NCBI GenBank assembly: GCA_949358305.1
Contig: CASHSZ010000070.1
Span: forward strand, 140,001 to 204,000
Origin: Strigamia acuminata
Lineage: Eukaryota > Arthropoda > Chilopoda > Geophilomorpha > Linotaeniidae
Length of the DNA stretch: 64,000 nucleotides
Direction: 5' to 3'
Position 1 is the stretch's first letter; the number at the start of each line of letters is the position of its first letter. The translations under genes and the position numbers were made by a program. Positions 24,419-37,939 of this stretch are shown here, one piece after another. Below the pieces are notes generated by a model. The model was given only the letters and a program-made list of their open reading frames with translations, was not told the origin of the DNA and searched no databases.

Positions 24419-27400
24419 TTGCTAATGCTACGGTCGACGGCGATTCGCATGCGCTATCCGCTGCATCAAACCCCAAATACCGATAAAAAATCGCAGAAAA
24501 CACTAATCCCGACCCAAAAACCGCCAAAATTACCCTCAACACACGCCAACAACCTTCCACCACTTAAATTACACCGGAAAAAAACAATTTCAAACCGAAA
24601 AATCAACAAAAAAGGCCAAAAAAATATTGCAAACAAAGAGAAAAGATCAATTATCGAGGCAAATCCCCACCACAAAACAACGCATCGCCGGTATACACTT
24701 AAGCGTACAGTGCACAACACTACTGTTTATTTTCAATGATCCAATAAATAAAATTTGAAACAAAGTTGAGTGGAATTGTACGTTTCTTGTATATTAAAGT
24801 TTTTATTTTGTTTGTTTACACTTAATTTTTTTTTTCCATCATAGAATGGCGACTCGATACTTTTGTAGCTCGAATTCACTTCGTAAACGTGGTCGGTGTT
24901 CATCACGCGTCAATGCGCTCGTGCAATAGTATAGGCGCGCATACGATTTGATGCGCGCAAAACTTGCAAAACTTGCACGGAATTTGGGCAATTTTTGACA
25001 AATTTCAGCAGATTTTTGCCTGTATTTGACAAATTTCAGAAGATTTTTGCCTATATTTGACAAATTTCAGAAGATTTCCTCAATCCTCAAACATTTGCTG
25101 AAATTTCTCATAAAATTTCTAAAATTAATTGAAATTTGTCTGAAATTTGTCTGGAATTTGTCAAATATTGTCAAAAATCCGTGGAAATTTGTCAAATACT
25201 GGCAAAAATCCATGTAAATTTGTCAAAAATTGCCATAATTCGGTGCAAATTGTGTTAGATATTGGAAAAATTTATTTTAACGCTTCCAACGCGCCAGTAA
25301 ATCGCGCGTGCACACGCATGGATTTTTCGTCATAGTTGGATGCGCGCAAACCTCACGTAACTTGCGCCAAAATTTGGCAATTTTGGACAAATTTCAGCAG
25401 ATTTTTGCCAGTATTTGACAAATTTCCACTGATTTTTGACAATATTTGACCCAACAACTGCGCCACGTTCCAGGCGCCGGTTTAGGCATTTTAGACCCGT
25501 TTTAGACCGTTTTAGATGGCGAAAACGTTCTCTCCATCATTTTCTACCCCTGGGTGAGGTTTTCAGCGTTCATGATTGATGAAAAAGCTGTTTTCTAACT
25601 AGCTGTCCCATTGCTAGTTTTGGCGTCAGGTTTTAGCAACCTTCCGATCCGTTCTCTGTCGTCTGCACGACCTCCAAGACCGTTTTAGGGTTAATTTGAG
25701 TCAAATAATTCATTCTGGGGGTTGTTTTGGGTTTTTTACAAGTGTGTTTTTGTAGTTTTTATTGGTTTCAAACATTGTCAATTCTTTATACAAGTGTAAC
25801 TTTCATTTCTCTGTATTTTGAGAACTTTGCATTGCAGCAAAGTTCATTTCTTGCCCCTTAATTATTGTGTAATTGTTGGTTTTCAAGCCCGTTTTTTAAC
25901 AATAACTTTATTTGAAGTGCCTATTGTTTCAGGCACGTGCTTCCACGTGCCTTTTATTGTTGAGCAATTTCTTGGGCAGTTGCGCTCCTGTTGCTAGCAT
26001 TGCCGCGCGTTCTCCGCGCGCGTACTCGCGTTTCGCATCACACACATTCGGATTCGATGGCCTATCGCGGCGGCACATTGTGTGGCATAGCGCGGCACGT
26101 TGCAATTGCTAATGCTACGGTCGACGGCGATTCGCATGCGCTATCCGCTGCATCAAACCCCAAATCCCGACCCAAAAACCGCCAAAATTACCCTCAACAC
26201 ACGCCAACAACCTTCCACCACTTAAATTACACCGGAAAAAAACAATTTCAAACCGAAAAATCAACAAAAAAGGCCAAAAAAATATTGCAAACAAAGAGAA
26301 AAGATCAATTATCGAGGCAAATCCCCACCACAAAACAACGCATCGCCGGTATACACTTAAGCGTACAGTGCACAACACTACTGTTTATTTTCAATGATCC
26401 AATAAATAAAATTTGAAACAAAGTTGAGTGGAATTGTACGTTTCTTGTATATTAAAGTTTTTATTTTGTTTGTTTACACTTAATTTTTTTTTTCCATCAT
26501 AGAATGGCGACTCGATACTTTTGTAGCTCGAATTCACTTCGTAAACGTGGTCGGTGTTCATCACGCGTCAATGCGCTCGTGCAATAGTATAGGCGCGCGT
26601 ACGATTTGATGCGCGCAAAACTTGCAAAACTTGCACGGAATTTGGGCAATTTTTGACAAATTTCAGCAGATTTTTGCCTGTATTTGACAAATTTCAGAAG
26701 ATTTTTGCCTATATTTGACAAATTTCAGAAGATTTCCTCAATCCTCAAACATTTGCTGAAATTTCTCATAAAATTTCTAAAATTAATTGAAATTTGTCTG
26801 AAATTTGTCTGGAATTTGTCAAATATTGTCAAAAATCCGTGGAAATTTGTCAAATACTGGCAAAAATCCATGTAAATTTGTCAAAAATTGCCATAATTCG
26901 GTGCAAATTGTGTTAGATATTGGAAAAATTTATTTTAACGCTTCCAACGCGCCAGTAAATCGCGCGTGCACACGCATGGATTTTTCGTCATAGTTGGATG
27001 CGCGCAAACCTCACGTAACTTGCGCCAAAATTTGGCAATTTTGGACAAATTTCAGCAGATTTTTGCCAGTATTTGACAAATTTCCACTGATTTTTGACAA
27101 TATTTGACCCAACAACTGCGCCACGTTCCAGGCGCCGGTTTAGGCATTTTAGACCCGTTTTAGACCGTTTTAGATGGCGAAAACGTTCTCTCCATCATTT
27201 TCTACCCCTGGGTGAGGTTTTCAGCGTTCATGATTGATGAAAAAGCTGTTTTCTAACTAGCTGTCCCATTGCTAGTTTTGGCGTCAGGTTTTAGCAACCT
27301 TCCGATCCGTTCTCTGTCGTCTGCACGACCTCCAAGACCGTTTTAGGGTTAATTTGAGTCAAATAATTCATTCTGGGGGTTGTTTTGGGTTTTTTACAAG

Positions 27401-30400
27401 TGTGTTTTTGTAGTTTTTATTGGTTTCAAACATTGTCAATTCTTTATACAAGTGTAACTTTCATTTCTCTGTATTTTGAGAACTTTGCATTGCAGCAAAG
27501 TTCATTTCTTGCCCCTTAATTATTGTGTAATTGTTGGTTTTCAAGCCCGTTTTTTAACAATAACTTTATTTGAAGTGCCTATTGTTTCAGGCACGTGCTT
27601 CCACGTGCCTTTTATTGTTGAGCAATTTCTTGGGCAGTTGCGCTCCTGTTGCTAGCATTGCCGCGCGTTCTCCGCGCGCGTACTCGCGTTTCGCATCACA
27701 CACATTCGGATTCGATGGCCTATCGCGGCGGCACATTGTGTGGCATAGCGCGGCACGTTGCAATTGCTAATGCTACGGTCGACGGCGATTCGCATGCGCT
27801 ATCCGCTGCATCAAACCCCAAATCCCGACCCAAAAACCGCCAAAATTACCCTCAACACACGCCAACAACCTTCCACCACTTAAATTACACCGGAAAAAAA
27901 CAATTTCAAACCGAAAAATCAACAAAAAAGGCCAAAAAAATATTGCAAACAAAGAGAAAAGATCAATTATCGAGGCAAATCCCCACCACAAAACAACGCA
28001 TCGCCGGTATACACTTAAGCGTACAGTGCACAACACTACTGTTTATTTTCAATGATCCAATAAATAAAATTTGAAACAAAGTTGAGTGGAATTGTACGTT
28101 TCTTGTATATTAAAGTTTTTATTTTGTTTGTTTACACTTAATTTTTTTTTTCCATCATAGAATGGCGACTCGATACTTTTGTAGCTCGAATTCACTTCGT
28201 AAACGTGGTCGGTGTTCATCACGCGTCAATGCGCTCGTGCAATAGTATAGGCGCGCGTACGATTTGATGCGCGCAAAACTTGCAAAACTTGCACGGAATT
28301 TGGGCAATTTTTGACAAATTTCAGCAGATTTTTGCCTGTATTTGACAAATTTCAGAAGATTTTTGCCTATATTTGACAAATTTCAGAAGATTTCCTCAAT
28401 CCTCAAACATTTGCTGAAATTTCTCATAAAATTTCTAAAATTAATTGAAATTTGTCTGAAATTTGTCTGGAATTTGTCAAATATTGTCAAAAATCCGTGG
28501 AAATTTGTCAAATACTGGCAAAAATCCATGTAAATTTGTCAAAAATTGCCATAATTCGGTGCAAATTGTGTTAGATATTGGAAAAATTTATTTTAACGCT
28601 TCCAACGCGCCAGTAAATCGCGCGTGCACACGCATGGATTTTTCGTCATAGTTGGATGCGCGCAAACCTCACGTAACTTGCGCCAAAATTTGGCAATTTT
28701 GGACAAATTTCAGCAGATTTTTGCCAGTATTTGACAAATTTCCACTGATTTTTGACAATATTTGACCCAACAACTGCGCCACGTTCCAGGCGCCGGTTTA
28801 GGCATTTTAGACCCGTTTTAGACCGTTTTAGATGGCGAAAACGTTCTCTCCATCATTTTCTACCCCTGGGTGAGGTTTTCAGCGTTCATGATTGATGAAA
28901 AAGCTGTTTTCTAACTAGCTGTCCCATTGCTAGTTTTGGCGTCAGGTTTTAGCAACCTTCCGATCCGTTCTCTGTCGTCTGCACGACCTCCAAGACCGTT
29001 TTAGGGTTAATTTGAGTTAAATAATTCATTCTGGGGGTTGTTTTGGGTTTTTTACAAGTGTGTTTTTGTAGTTTTTATTGGTTTCAAACATTGTCAATTC
29101 TTTATACAAGTGTAACTTTCATTTCTCTGTATTTTGAGAACTTTGCATTGCAGCAAAGTTCATTTCTTGCCCCTTAATTATTGTGTAATTGTTGGTTTTC
29201 AAGCCCGTTTTTTAACAATAACTTTATTTGAAGTGCCTATTGTTTCAGGCACGTGCTTCCACGTGCCTTTTATTGTTGAGCAATTTCTTGGGCAGTTGCG
29301 CTCCTGTTGCTAGCATTGCCGCGCGTTCTCCGCGCGCGTACTCGCGTTTCGCATCACACACATTCGGATTCGATGGCCTATCGCGGCGGCACATTGTGTG
29401 GCATAGCGCGGCACGTTGCAATTGCTAATGCTACGGTCGACGGCGATTCGCATGCGCTATCCGCTGCATCAAACCCCAAATCCCGACCCAAAAACCGCCA
29501 AAATTACCCTCAACACACGCCAACAACCTTCCACCACTTAAATTACACCGGAAAAAAACAATTTCAAACCGAAAAATCAACAAAAAAGGCCAAAAAAATA
29601 TTGCAAACAAAGAGAAAAGATCAATTATCGAGGCAAATCCCCACCACAAAACAACGCATCGCCGGTATACACTTAAGCGTACAGTGCACAACACTACTGT
29701 TTATTTTCAATGATCCAATAAATAAAATTTGAAACAAAGTTGAGTGGAATTGTACGTTTCTTGTATATTAAAGTTTTTATTTTGTTTGTTTACACTTAAT
29801 TTTTTTTTTCCATCATAGAATGGCGACTCGATACTTTTGTAGCTCGAATTCACTTCGTAAACGTGGTCGGTGTTCATCACGCGTCAATGCGCTCGTGCAA
29901 TAGTATAGACGCGCGTACGATTTGATGCGCGCAAAACTTGCAAAACTTGCACGGAATTTGGGCAATTTTTGACAAATTTCAGCAGATTTTTGCCTGTATT
30001 TGACAAATTTCAGAAGATTTTTGCCTATATTTGACAAATTTCAGAAGATTTCCTCAATCCTCAAACATTTGCTGAAATTTCTCATAAAATTTCTAAAATT
30101 AATTGAAATTTGTCTGAAATTTGTCTGGAATTTGTCAAATATTGTCAAAAATCCGTAGAAATTTGTCAAATACTGGCAAAAATCCATGTAAATTTGTCAA
30201 AAATTGCCATAATTCGGTGCAAATTGTGTTAGATATTGGAAAAATTTATTTTAACGCTTCCAACGCGCCAGTAAATCGCGCGTGCACACGCATGGATTTT
30301 TCGTCATAGTTGGATGCGCGCAAACCTCACGTAACTTGCGCCAAAATTTGGCAATTTTGGACAAATTTCAGCAGATTTTTGCCAGTATTTGACAAATTTC

Positions 30401-31081
30401 CACTGATTTTTGACAATATTTGACCCAACAACTGCGCCACGTTCCAGGCGCCGGTTTAGGCATTTTAGACCCGTTTTAGACCGTTTTAGATGGCGAAAAC
30501 GTTCTCTCCATCATTTTCTACCCCTGGGTGAGGTTTTCAGCGTTCATGATTGATGAAAAAGCTGTTTTCTAACTAGCTGTCCCATAGCTAGTTTTGGTGT
30601 CAGGTTTTAGCAACCTTCCGATCCGTTCTCTGTCGTCTGCACGACCTCCAAGACCGTTTTAGGGTTAATTTGAGTCAAATAATTCATTCTGGGGGTTGTT
30701 TTGGGTTTTTTACAAGTGTGTTTTTGTAGTTTTTATTGGTTTCAAACATTGTCAATTCTTTATACAAGTGTAACTTTCATTTCTCTGTATTTTGAGAACT
30801 TTGCATTGCAGCAAAGTTCATTTCTTGCCCCTTAATTATTGTGTAATTGTTGGTTTTCAAGCCCGTTTTTTAACAATAACTTTATTTGAAGTGCCTATTG
30901 TTTCAGGCACGTGCTTCCACGTGCCTTTTATTGTTGAGCAATTTCTTGGGCAGTTGCGCTCCTGTTGCTAGCATTGCCGCGCGTTCTCCGCGCGCGTACT
31001 CGCGCGTTTCGCATCACACACATTCGGGTTCAATGGCCTATCGCGGCGGCACATTGTGTGGCATAGCGCGGCACGTTGCAA
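24419..31081 (+). repeat. Four tandem 1.66-kb units (copy 2)
   Basis: Equivalent to 5974-12636, including the 29-bp insertion in the first unit and the private substitutions of the fourth. The four-unit state therefore existed before the 18.4-kb duplication. Confidence 0.93.
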
Positions 31082-31201
31082 TTACGTGACGTGGCACGTT
31101 GCTGTTACGTGACGCGATAGCCAGTATTTAAGCAGGGGATTCCATCATCGTTTACACAAATGCGCATTGCAACGTGGAGGCGCATTCGAGTCCTTTTCCC
31201 A

Positions 31202-31885
31202 AGCGTTGAAAAAGGACAAAACTCGTATTCGATTCGAAAGCGAATCGAATACGATTTTTGTCCTTTTTCAACGCAAAATTGTATTCGATTCGCTTTCGAA
31301 TCGAATACGAGTTTTGCCCTTCTTCAACGCGAAATCGTATTCGACTCGCTTTCGAGTCGAATGCGAATTTTTCCCTTCTTCAACGCGAAATCGTATTCGA
31401 CTCGCTTTCGAGTCGAATGCGAATTTTGCCCTTCTTCAACGCGAAATCGTATTCGACTCGTTTTCGAGTCGAGTACGAATTTTGCCCTTCTTCAACGCGA
31501 AATCGTATTCGACTCGTTTTCGAGTCGAATGCGAATTCGTATTCGACTCGTTTTCGAGTCGAGTACGAATTTTGCCCTTCTTCAACGCGAAATCGTATTC
31601 GACTCGTTTTCGAGTCGAATGCGAATTTTGCCCTTCTTCAACGCGAAATCGTATTCGACTCGTTTTCGAGTCGAGTACGAATTTTGCCCTTCTTCAACGC
31701 GAAATCGTATTCGACTCGTTTTCGAGTCGAGTACGAATTTTGCCCTTCTTCAACGCGAAATCGTATTCGACTCGTTTTCGAGTCGAATGCGAATTTTGCC
31801 CTTCTTCAACGCAAAATCGTATTCGCCTCGTTTTCGAGTCGAATGCGAATTCGTATTCGACTCGTTTTCGAGTCGAGTACGAGAT
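31202..31885 (+). repeat. 56-bp satellite, right terminal array (copy 2)
   Basis: Same order of units and the same two spacer-less junctions as 12,757-13,440. Confidence 0.92.
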
Positions 31886-34577
31886 AGTCGATGACCCGTT
31901 CCCGGACTTTGACTCGTACGACTCGTATTCGAGATGTATTCGAGATGTATTCGAATCGTATTCGAGTCGCATTCGAGATGGTCGATGATTTCCACTCGCT
32001 CGTATACGCGTTGTATACGAGCTCGTATTTTGATCGTAATCGTAAACGAATCGTTTACAAGTCGTATACAAGTCGTATACGACGTGTATACACCTCGTAT
32101 ACGAACGAAGTTTGTGAAAACACAATTTCCAAATAAGACGTATGTGACTACTATGTGTTTTCATGTCGTAGTAAGTATCCGGTGGATTTTCCAAACTTCG
32201 TTCGTATACGAGGTGTATACACGTCGTATACGACTTGTATACGACTTGTAAACGATTCGTTTACGATTACGATCAAAATACGAGCTCGTATACAACGCGT
32301 ATACGAGCGAGTGGAAATCATCGACCATCTCGAATGCGACTCGAATACGATTCGAATACATCTCGAATACATCTCGAATACGAGTCGTACGAGTCAAAGT
32401 CCGGGAACGGGTCATCGACTATCTCGTATTCGAGTTGTTACGAGTTCGTATTTTGATCGTATTCGTATTCGAATCGAATTCGAATCGTATTCGAATCGAA
32501 TTCGAGTCGTATTCGAGATGGTCGATGATTTCCACTCGCTCGTATACGCGTTGTATACGAGCTCGTATTTTGATCGTAATCGTAAACGAATCGTTTACAA
32601 GTCGTATACAAGTCGTATACGACGTGTATACACCTCGTATACGAACGAAGTTTGTGAAAACACAATTTCCAAATAAGACGTATGTGACTACTATGTGTTT
32701 TCATGTCGTAGTAAGTATCCGGTGGATTTTCCAAACTTCGTTCGTATACGAGGTGTATACACGTCGTATACAACTTGTATACGACTTGTAAACGATTCGT
32801 TTACGATTACGATCAAAATACGAGCTCGTATACAACGCGTATACGAGCGAGTGGAAATCATCGACCATCTCGAATGCGACTCGAATACGATTCGAATACA
32901 TCTCGAATACATCTCGAATACGAGTCGTACGAGTCAAAGTCCGGGAACGGGTCATCGACTATCTCGTATTCGAGTTGTTACGAGTTCGTATTTTGATCGT
33001 ATTCGTATTCGAATCGAATTCGAATCGTATTCGAATCGAATTCGAGTCGTATTCGAGATGGTCGATGATTTCCACTCGCTCGTATACGCGTTGTATACGA
33101 GCTCGTATTTTGATCGTAATCGTAAACGAATCGTTTACAAGTCGTATACAAGTCGTATACGACGTGTATACACCTCGTATACGAACGAAGTTTGTGAAAA
33201 CACAATTTCCAAATAAGACGTATGTGACTACTATGTGTTTTCATGTCGTAGTAAGTATCCGGTGGATTTTCCAAACTTCGTTCGTATACGAGGTGTATAC
33301 ACGTCGTATACGACTTGTATACGACTTGTAAACGATTCGTTTACGATTACGATCAAAATACGAGCTCGTATACAACGCGTATACGAGCGAGTGGAAATCA
33401 TCGACCATCTCGAATGCGACTCGAATACGATTCGAATACATCTCGAATACATCTCGAATACGAGTCGTACGAGTCAAAGTCCGGGAACGGGTCATCGACT
33501 ATCTCGTATTCGAGTTGTTACGAGTTCGTATTTTGATCGTATTCGTATTCGAATCGAATTCGAATCGTATTCGAATCGAATTCGAGTCGTATTCGAGATG
33601 GTCGATGATTTCCACTCGCTCGTATACGCGTTGTATACGAGCTCGTATTTTGATCGTAATCGTAAACGAATCGTTTACAAGTCGTATACAAGTCGTATAC
33701 GACATGTATACACCTCGTATACGAACGAAGTTTGTGAAAACACAATTTCCAAATAAGACGTATGTGACTACTATGTGTTTTCATGTCGTAGTAAGTATCC
33801 GGTGGATTTTCCAAACTTCGTTCGTATACGAGGTGTATACACGTCGTATACGACTTGTATACGACTTGTAAACGATTCGTTTACGATTACGATCAAAATA
33901 CGAGCTCGTATACAACGCGTATACGAGCGAGTGGAAATCATCGACCATCTCGAATGCGACTCGAATACGATTCGAATACATCTCGAATACATCTCGAATA
34001 CGAGTCGTACGAGTCAAAGTCCGGGAACGGGTCATCGACTATCTCGTATTCGAGTTGTTACGAGTTCGTATTTTGATCGTATTCGTATTCGAATCGAATT
34101 CGAATCGTATTCGAATCGAATTCGAGTCGTATTCGAGATGGTCGATGATTTCCACTCGCTCGTATACGCGTTGTATACGAGCTCGTATTTTGATCGTAAT
34201 CGTAAACGAATCGTTTACAAGTCGTATACAAGTCGTATACGACGTGTATACACCTCGTATACGAACGAAGTTTGTGAAAACACAATTTCCAAATAAGACG
34301 TATGTGACTACTATGTGTTTTCATGTCGTAGTAAGTATCCGGTGGATTTTCCAAACTTCGTTCGTATACGAGGTGTATACACGTCGTATACAACTTGTAT
34401 ACGACTTGTAAACGATTCGTTTACGATTACGATCAAAATACGAGCTCGTATACAACGCGTATACGAGCGAGTGGAAATCATCGACCATCTCGAATGCGAC
34501 TCGAATACGATTCGAATACATCTCGAATACATCTCGAATACGAGTCGTACGAGTCAAAGTCCGGGAACGGGTCATCG
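31881..34577. repeat. Shorter inverted 540-bp satellite array between copies 2 and 3
   Basis: One plus-oriented GATGACCCG block at 31,881 is followed by inverted blocks ending at 32,425, 32,965, 33,505, 34,045 and about 34,585. The symmetry centre is near 32,153, again inside a core, but this core (32,112-32,196) has the opposite orientation to that at 16,948. Trimer-specific variants recur at 32,771 and 34,391 (1,620 bp apart) and at 33,702. Confidence 0.9.
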
Positions 34578-35225
34578 ACTATCTCGTATTCGACTCGAAA
34601 ACGAGTCGAATACGATTTCGCGTTGAAGAAGGGCAAAATTCGCATTCGACTCGAAAACGAGTCGAATACGATTTCGCGTTGAAGAAGGGCAAAATTCGCA
34701 TTCGACTCGAAAACGAGTCGAATACGATTTCGCGTTGAAGAAGGGCAAAATTCGCATTCGACTCGAAAACGAGTCGAATACGATTTCGCGTTGAAGAAGG
34801 GCAAAATTCGTACTCGACTCGAAAACGAGTCGAATACGAATTCGCATTCGACTCGAAAACGAGTCGAATACGATTTCGCTTTGAAGAAGGGCAAAATTCG
34901 TACTCGACTCGAAAACGAGTCGAATACGATTTCGCGTTGAAGAAGGGCAAAATTCGCATTCGACTCGAAAGCGAGTCGAATACGATTTCGCGTTGAAGAA
35001 GGGAAAAATTCGCATTCGACTCGAAAGCGAGTCGAATACGATTTCGCGTTGAAGAAGGGCAAAATTCGCATCCGACTCGAAAGCGAGTCGAATACGATTT
35101 CGCGTTGAAGAAGGGCAAAATTCGCATTCGATTCGAAAGCGAATCGCATACGATTTCGCGTTGAAAAAGGACAAAACTCGTATTCGATTCGAAAGCGAAT
35201 CGCATACGATTTCGCGTTGAAAAAG
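34577..35225 (-). repeat. 56-bp satellite, left terminal array of truncated copy 3
   Basis: About eleven units in minus orientation, joined directly to the inverted GATGACCCG block. Copies 1 and 2 instead have a fragment with CGTATTCGATTCG. The inner end is the same as 575-1130; the outer units differ. One spacer-less junction is at about 34,835-34,845. Confidence 0.9.
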
Positions 35226-35228
35226 GAC

Positions 35229-37939
35229 AAATTTCGCTTGGGAAAAGGACTCGAATGCGCCTCCACGTTGCAATGCGCATTTGTGTAAACGATGATGGAA
35301 TCCCCTGCTTAAATACTGGCTATCGCGTCACGTAACAGCAACGTGCCACGTCACGTAATTGCAACGTGCCGCGCTATGCCACACAATGTGCCGCCGCGAT
35401 AGGCCATTGAACCCGAATGTGTGTGATGCGAAACGCGCGAGTACACGCGCGGAGAACGCGCGGCAATGCTAGCAACAGGAGCGCAACTGCCCAAGAAATT
35501 GCTCAACAATAAAAGGCACGTGGAAGCACGTGACTGAAACAATAGGCACTTCAAATAAAGTTATTGTTAAAAAACGGGCTTGAAAACCAACAATTACACA
35601 ATAATTAAGGGGCAAGAAATGAACTTTGCTGCAATGCAAAGTTCTCAAAATACAGAGAAATGAAAGTTACACTTGTATAAAGAATTGACAATGTTTGAAA
35701 CCAATAAAAACTACAAAAACACACTTGTAAAAAACCCAAAACAACCCCCAGAATGAATTATTTGACTCAAATTAACCCTAAAACGGTCTTGGAGGTCGTG
35801 CAGACGACAGAGTCGGATTGGAAAGTTGCTAAAACCTGACGCCAAAACTAGCAATGGGACAGCTAGTTAGAAAACAGCTTTTTCATCAATCATGAACGCT
35901 GAAAACCTCACCCAGGGGTAGAAAATGATGGAGAGAACGTTTTCGCCATCTAAAACGGTCTAAAACGGGTCTAAAATGCCTAAACCGGCGCCTGGAACGT
36001 GGCGCAGTTGTTGGGTCAAATATTGTCAAAAATCAGTGGAAATTTGTCAAATACTGGCAAAAATCTGCTGAAATTTGTCAAAAATTGCCAAATTTTGGCG
36101 CAAGTTACGTGAGGTTTGCGCGCATCCAACTATGACGAAAAATCCACGCGTGTGCACGCGCGATTTACTGGCGCGTTGGAAGCGTTAAAATAAATTTTTC
36201 CAATATCTAACACAATTTGCACCAAATTATGGCAATTTTTGACAAATTTACATGGATTTTTGCCAGTATTTGACAAATTTCCACGGATTTTTGACAATAT
36301 TTGACACATTCAAGACAAATTTCAGACAGATTTCAATTAATTTTAGAAAATGTTTGAGAAATATCAGCAAATGTTTGAGGATTGAGGAAATCTGCTGAAA
36401 TTTGTCAAATATAGACAAAAATCTGCTGAAATTTGTAAAAAATTGCCCAAATTCGGTGCAAGTTTTGCAAGTTTGCAAACAGCAACAAGAATGATGTATT
36501 TAATAATTGTTTTTGCATTAGATATGTGTTTAATTCGTTTTACCTCGGTTTGTACGGTTCTTGCGCGTAGTGCGCACGTTCAACACGCGGCCACGCGCGT
36601 ACATCGCGCGTGTTGCGAGCAGGACGCAACAAAAGTTTGAGAGACTCGCATTTTACCAAGTCCCCAACTTATTTTACAGTTTTAGTTTAGCTTACCAACT
36701 CGCTTGGTAATTTCTGGATCCTGTTTAAGTGTTTCGTCGGGTTTTGAGCCCATAAACCCGTCTTTTTCCTTGGTAAGCGATTGCGTCGTCTGCTCAGAGC
36801 AACTGGCTTTAAGCGGAGATCGCTTACACGAGTCTGGAATGAGCGCTTATCACCGCATTCGGCTCCAGTCTTCGTTTCTCGTTGAAAGTTAGCTTGTTGA
36901 TTCGGGTTTTGGGCGACATTGACTAAAAAGACCTCGGGGAATCGTTCCCACCACTCGGTTTAGTCGTTTTCGAGACCCACGACCTCGAAAACGAAGTTAG
37001 AAGTGGCTCAAGGCCACTAGCGTGTCTGGCAGATAGCCATTTTGGTGATTTACGGGCGTCGGGCCCTTGTTCTTTGTTTCCCGTCTTTGCTCCTTTGTTT
37101 TTATTTGGTATTCAAGGTTCCTAAGCCTACAGTAGATTGGGATTAAATTCCCATGAAGATTTATTAAGTATTCATTGGTAAAAACGAATATTTCCGCCGG
37201 CGCGTTTCTCTCATAGGTTTCGGTTCGCTCGAATCTCATTTTCGAGCGACCCAGCGAATGCGCCAAGTTACAGGCGCCAGCTTAGCAGTTTTAGACTCGT
37301 TTTCGACCGTTCTAGTGTCAAAAAACGCGTAGAGCACGTTTTGCGACCTTTGGAAGGGCTTTTCTGACACCTAAGTGGTCGGAAAAGTGCTCTTCTGAGT
37401 TAAGACTCCTTTTGGCATTTTAGCGTCAGCATAAGAAATTCCTCAAACTTTTATTGAAATCTCTCAAAAATTTCTAAAATTAATTGAAATTTGTCTGAAA
37501 ATTGTCAAATATTGGCAAAAATCTGCAGAAATTTGTCAAATACGCGATCGCATTGCGACAGAAAGTCGTTTACGACTCCAATACGCACCCGTGCGTGTTT
37601 GTATCGCAACACGAAACTCAAACGCGCCACCGCGTTGCAAGACAACCAAATTTACAAACGCAAACGCGCATTTGAGACAAAAACGAGTTTATTTTATTCA
37701 CTCTCGCTTGATCCCCCTTCATCGCGCCTCGTTGCTCCTGTGAAAAAAATATATGAGAATGCACAGAAATGAACCTTCCAATACTTAAATGAAAATTGGC
37801 AACCTTGACACAAAACAGTCTATCGACACTCCCAACACCACCCCGGACATTTTTCGGAAGAGTATGGTCCACCCGGAATTCCCAGAATAGTCACCCCCGA
37901 AATGCGGATTTCGCGGAAGCCAATCCGCGAAAAGGATAT
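35229..37939. repeat. Truncated macro-repeat copy 3
   Basis: Matches 1130-3840 (offset 34,099): left arm, then the first 1.45 kb of the central domain with the stem-loop cluster. It stops after AAAAGGATAT and is joined without overlap to copy 4. The 1.66-kb units and right arm are absent. It shares with copy 4 a C-to-T change in the nested hairpin (37,365), not seen in copies 1 and 2. Confidence 0.92.

Larger units (their letters stand above)
18446..31887. repeat. Second full copy of the macro-repeat (offset 18,445 bp)
   Basis: Matches 1-13,440 with a constant offset, including unit-specific variants. I noticed one difference, C at 10,573 versus T at 29,018. Parts: 540-bp fragment 18,446-18,990; 56-bp array 19,020-19,575 (minus); left arm 19,575-20,835; central domain 20,835-24,418; 1.66-kb units 24,419-26,105, 26,106-27,763, 27,764-29,421 and 29,422-31,081; right arm 29,930-31,202; 56-bp array 31,202-31,885. 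No gene recognised in any part. Confidence 0.95.
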
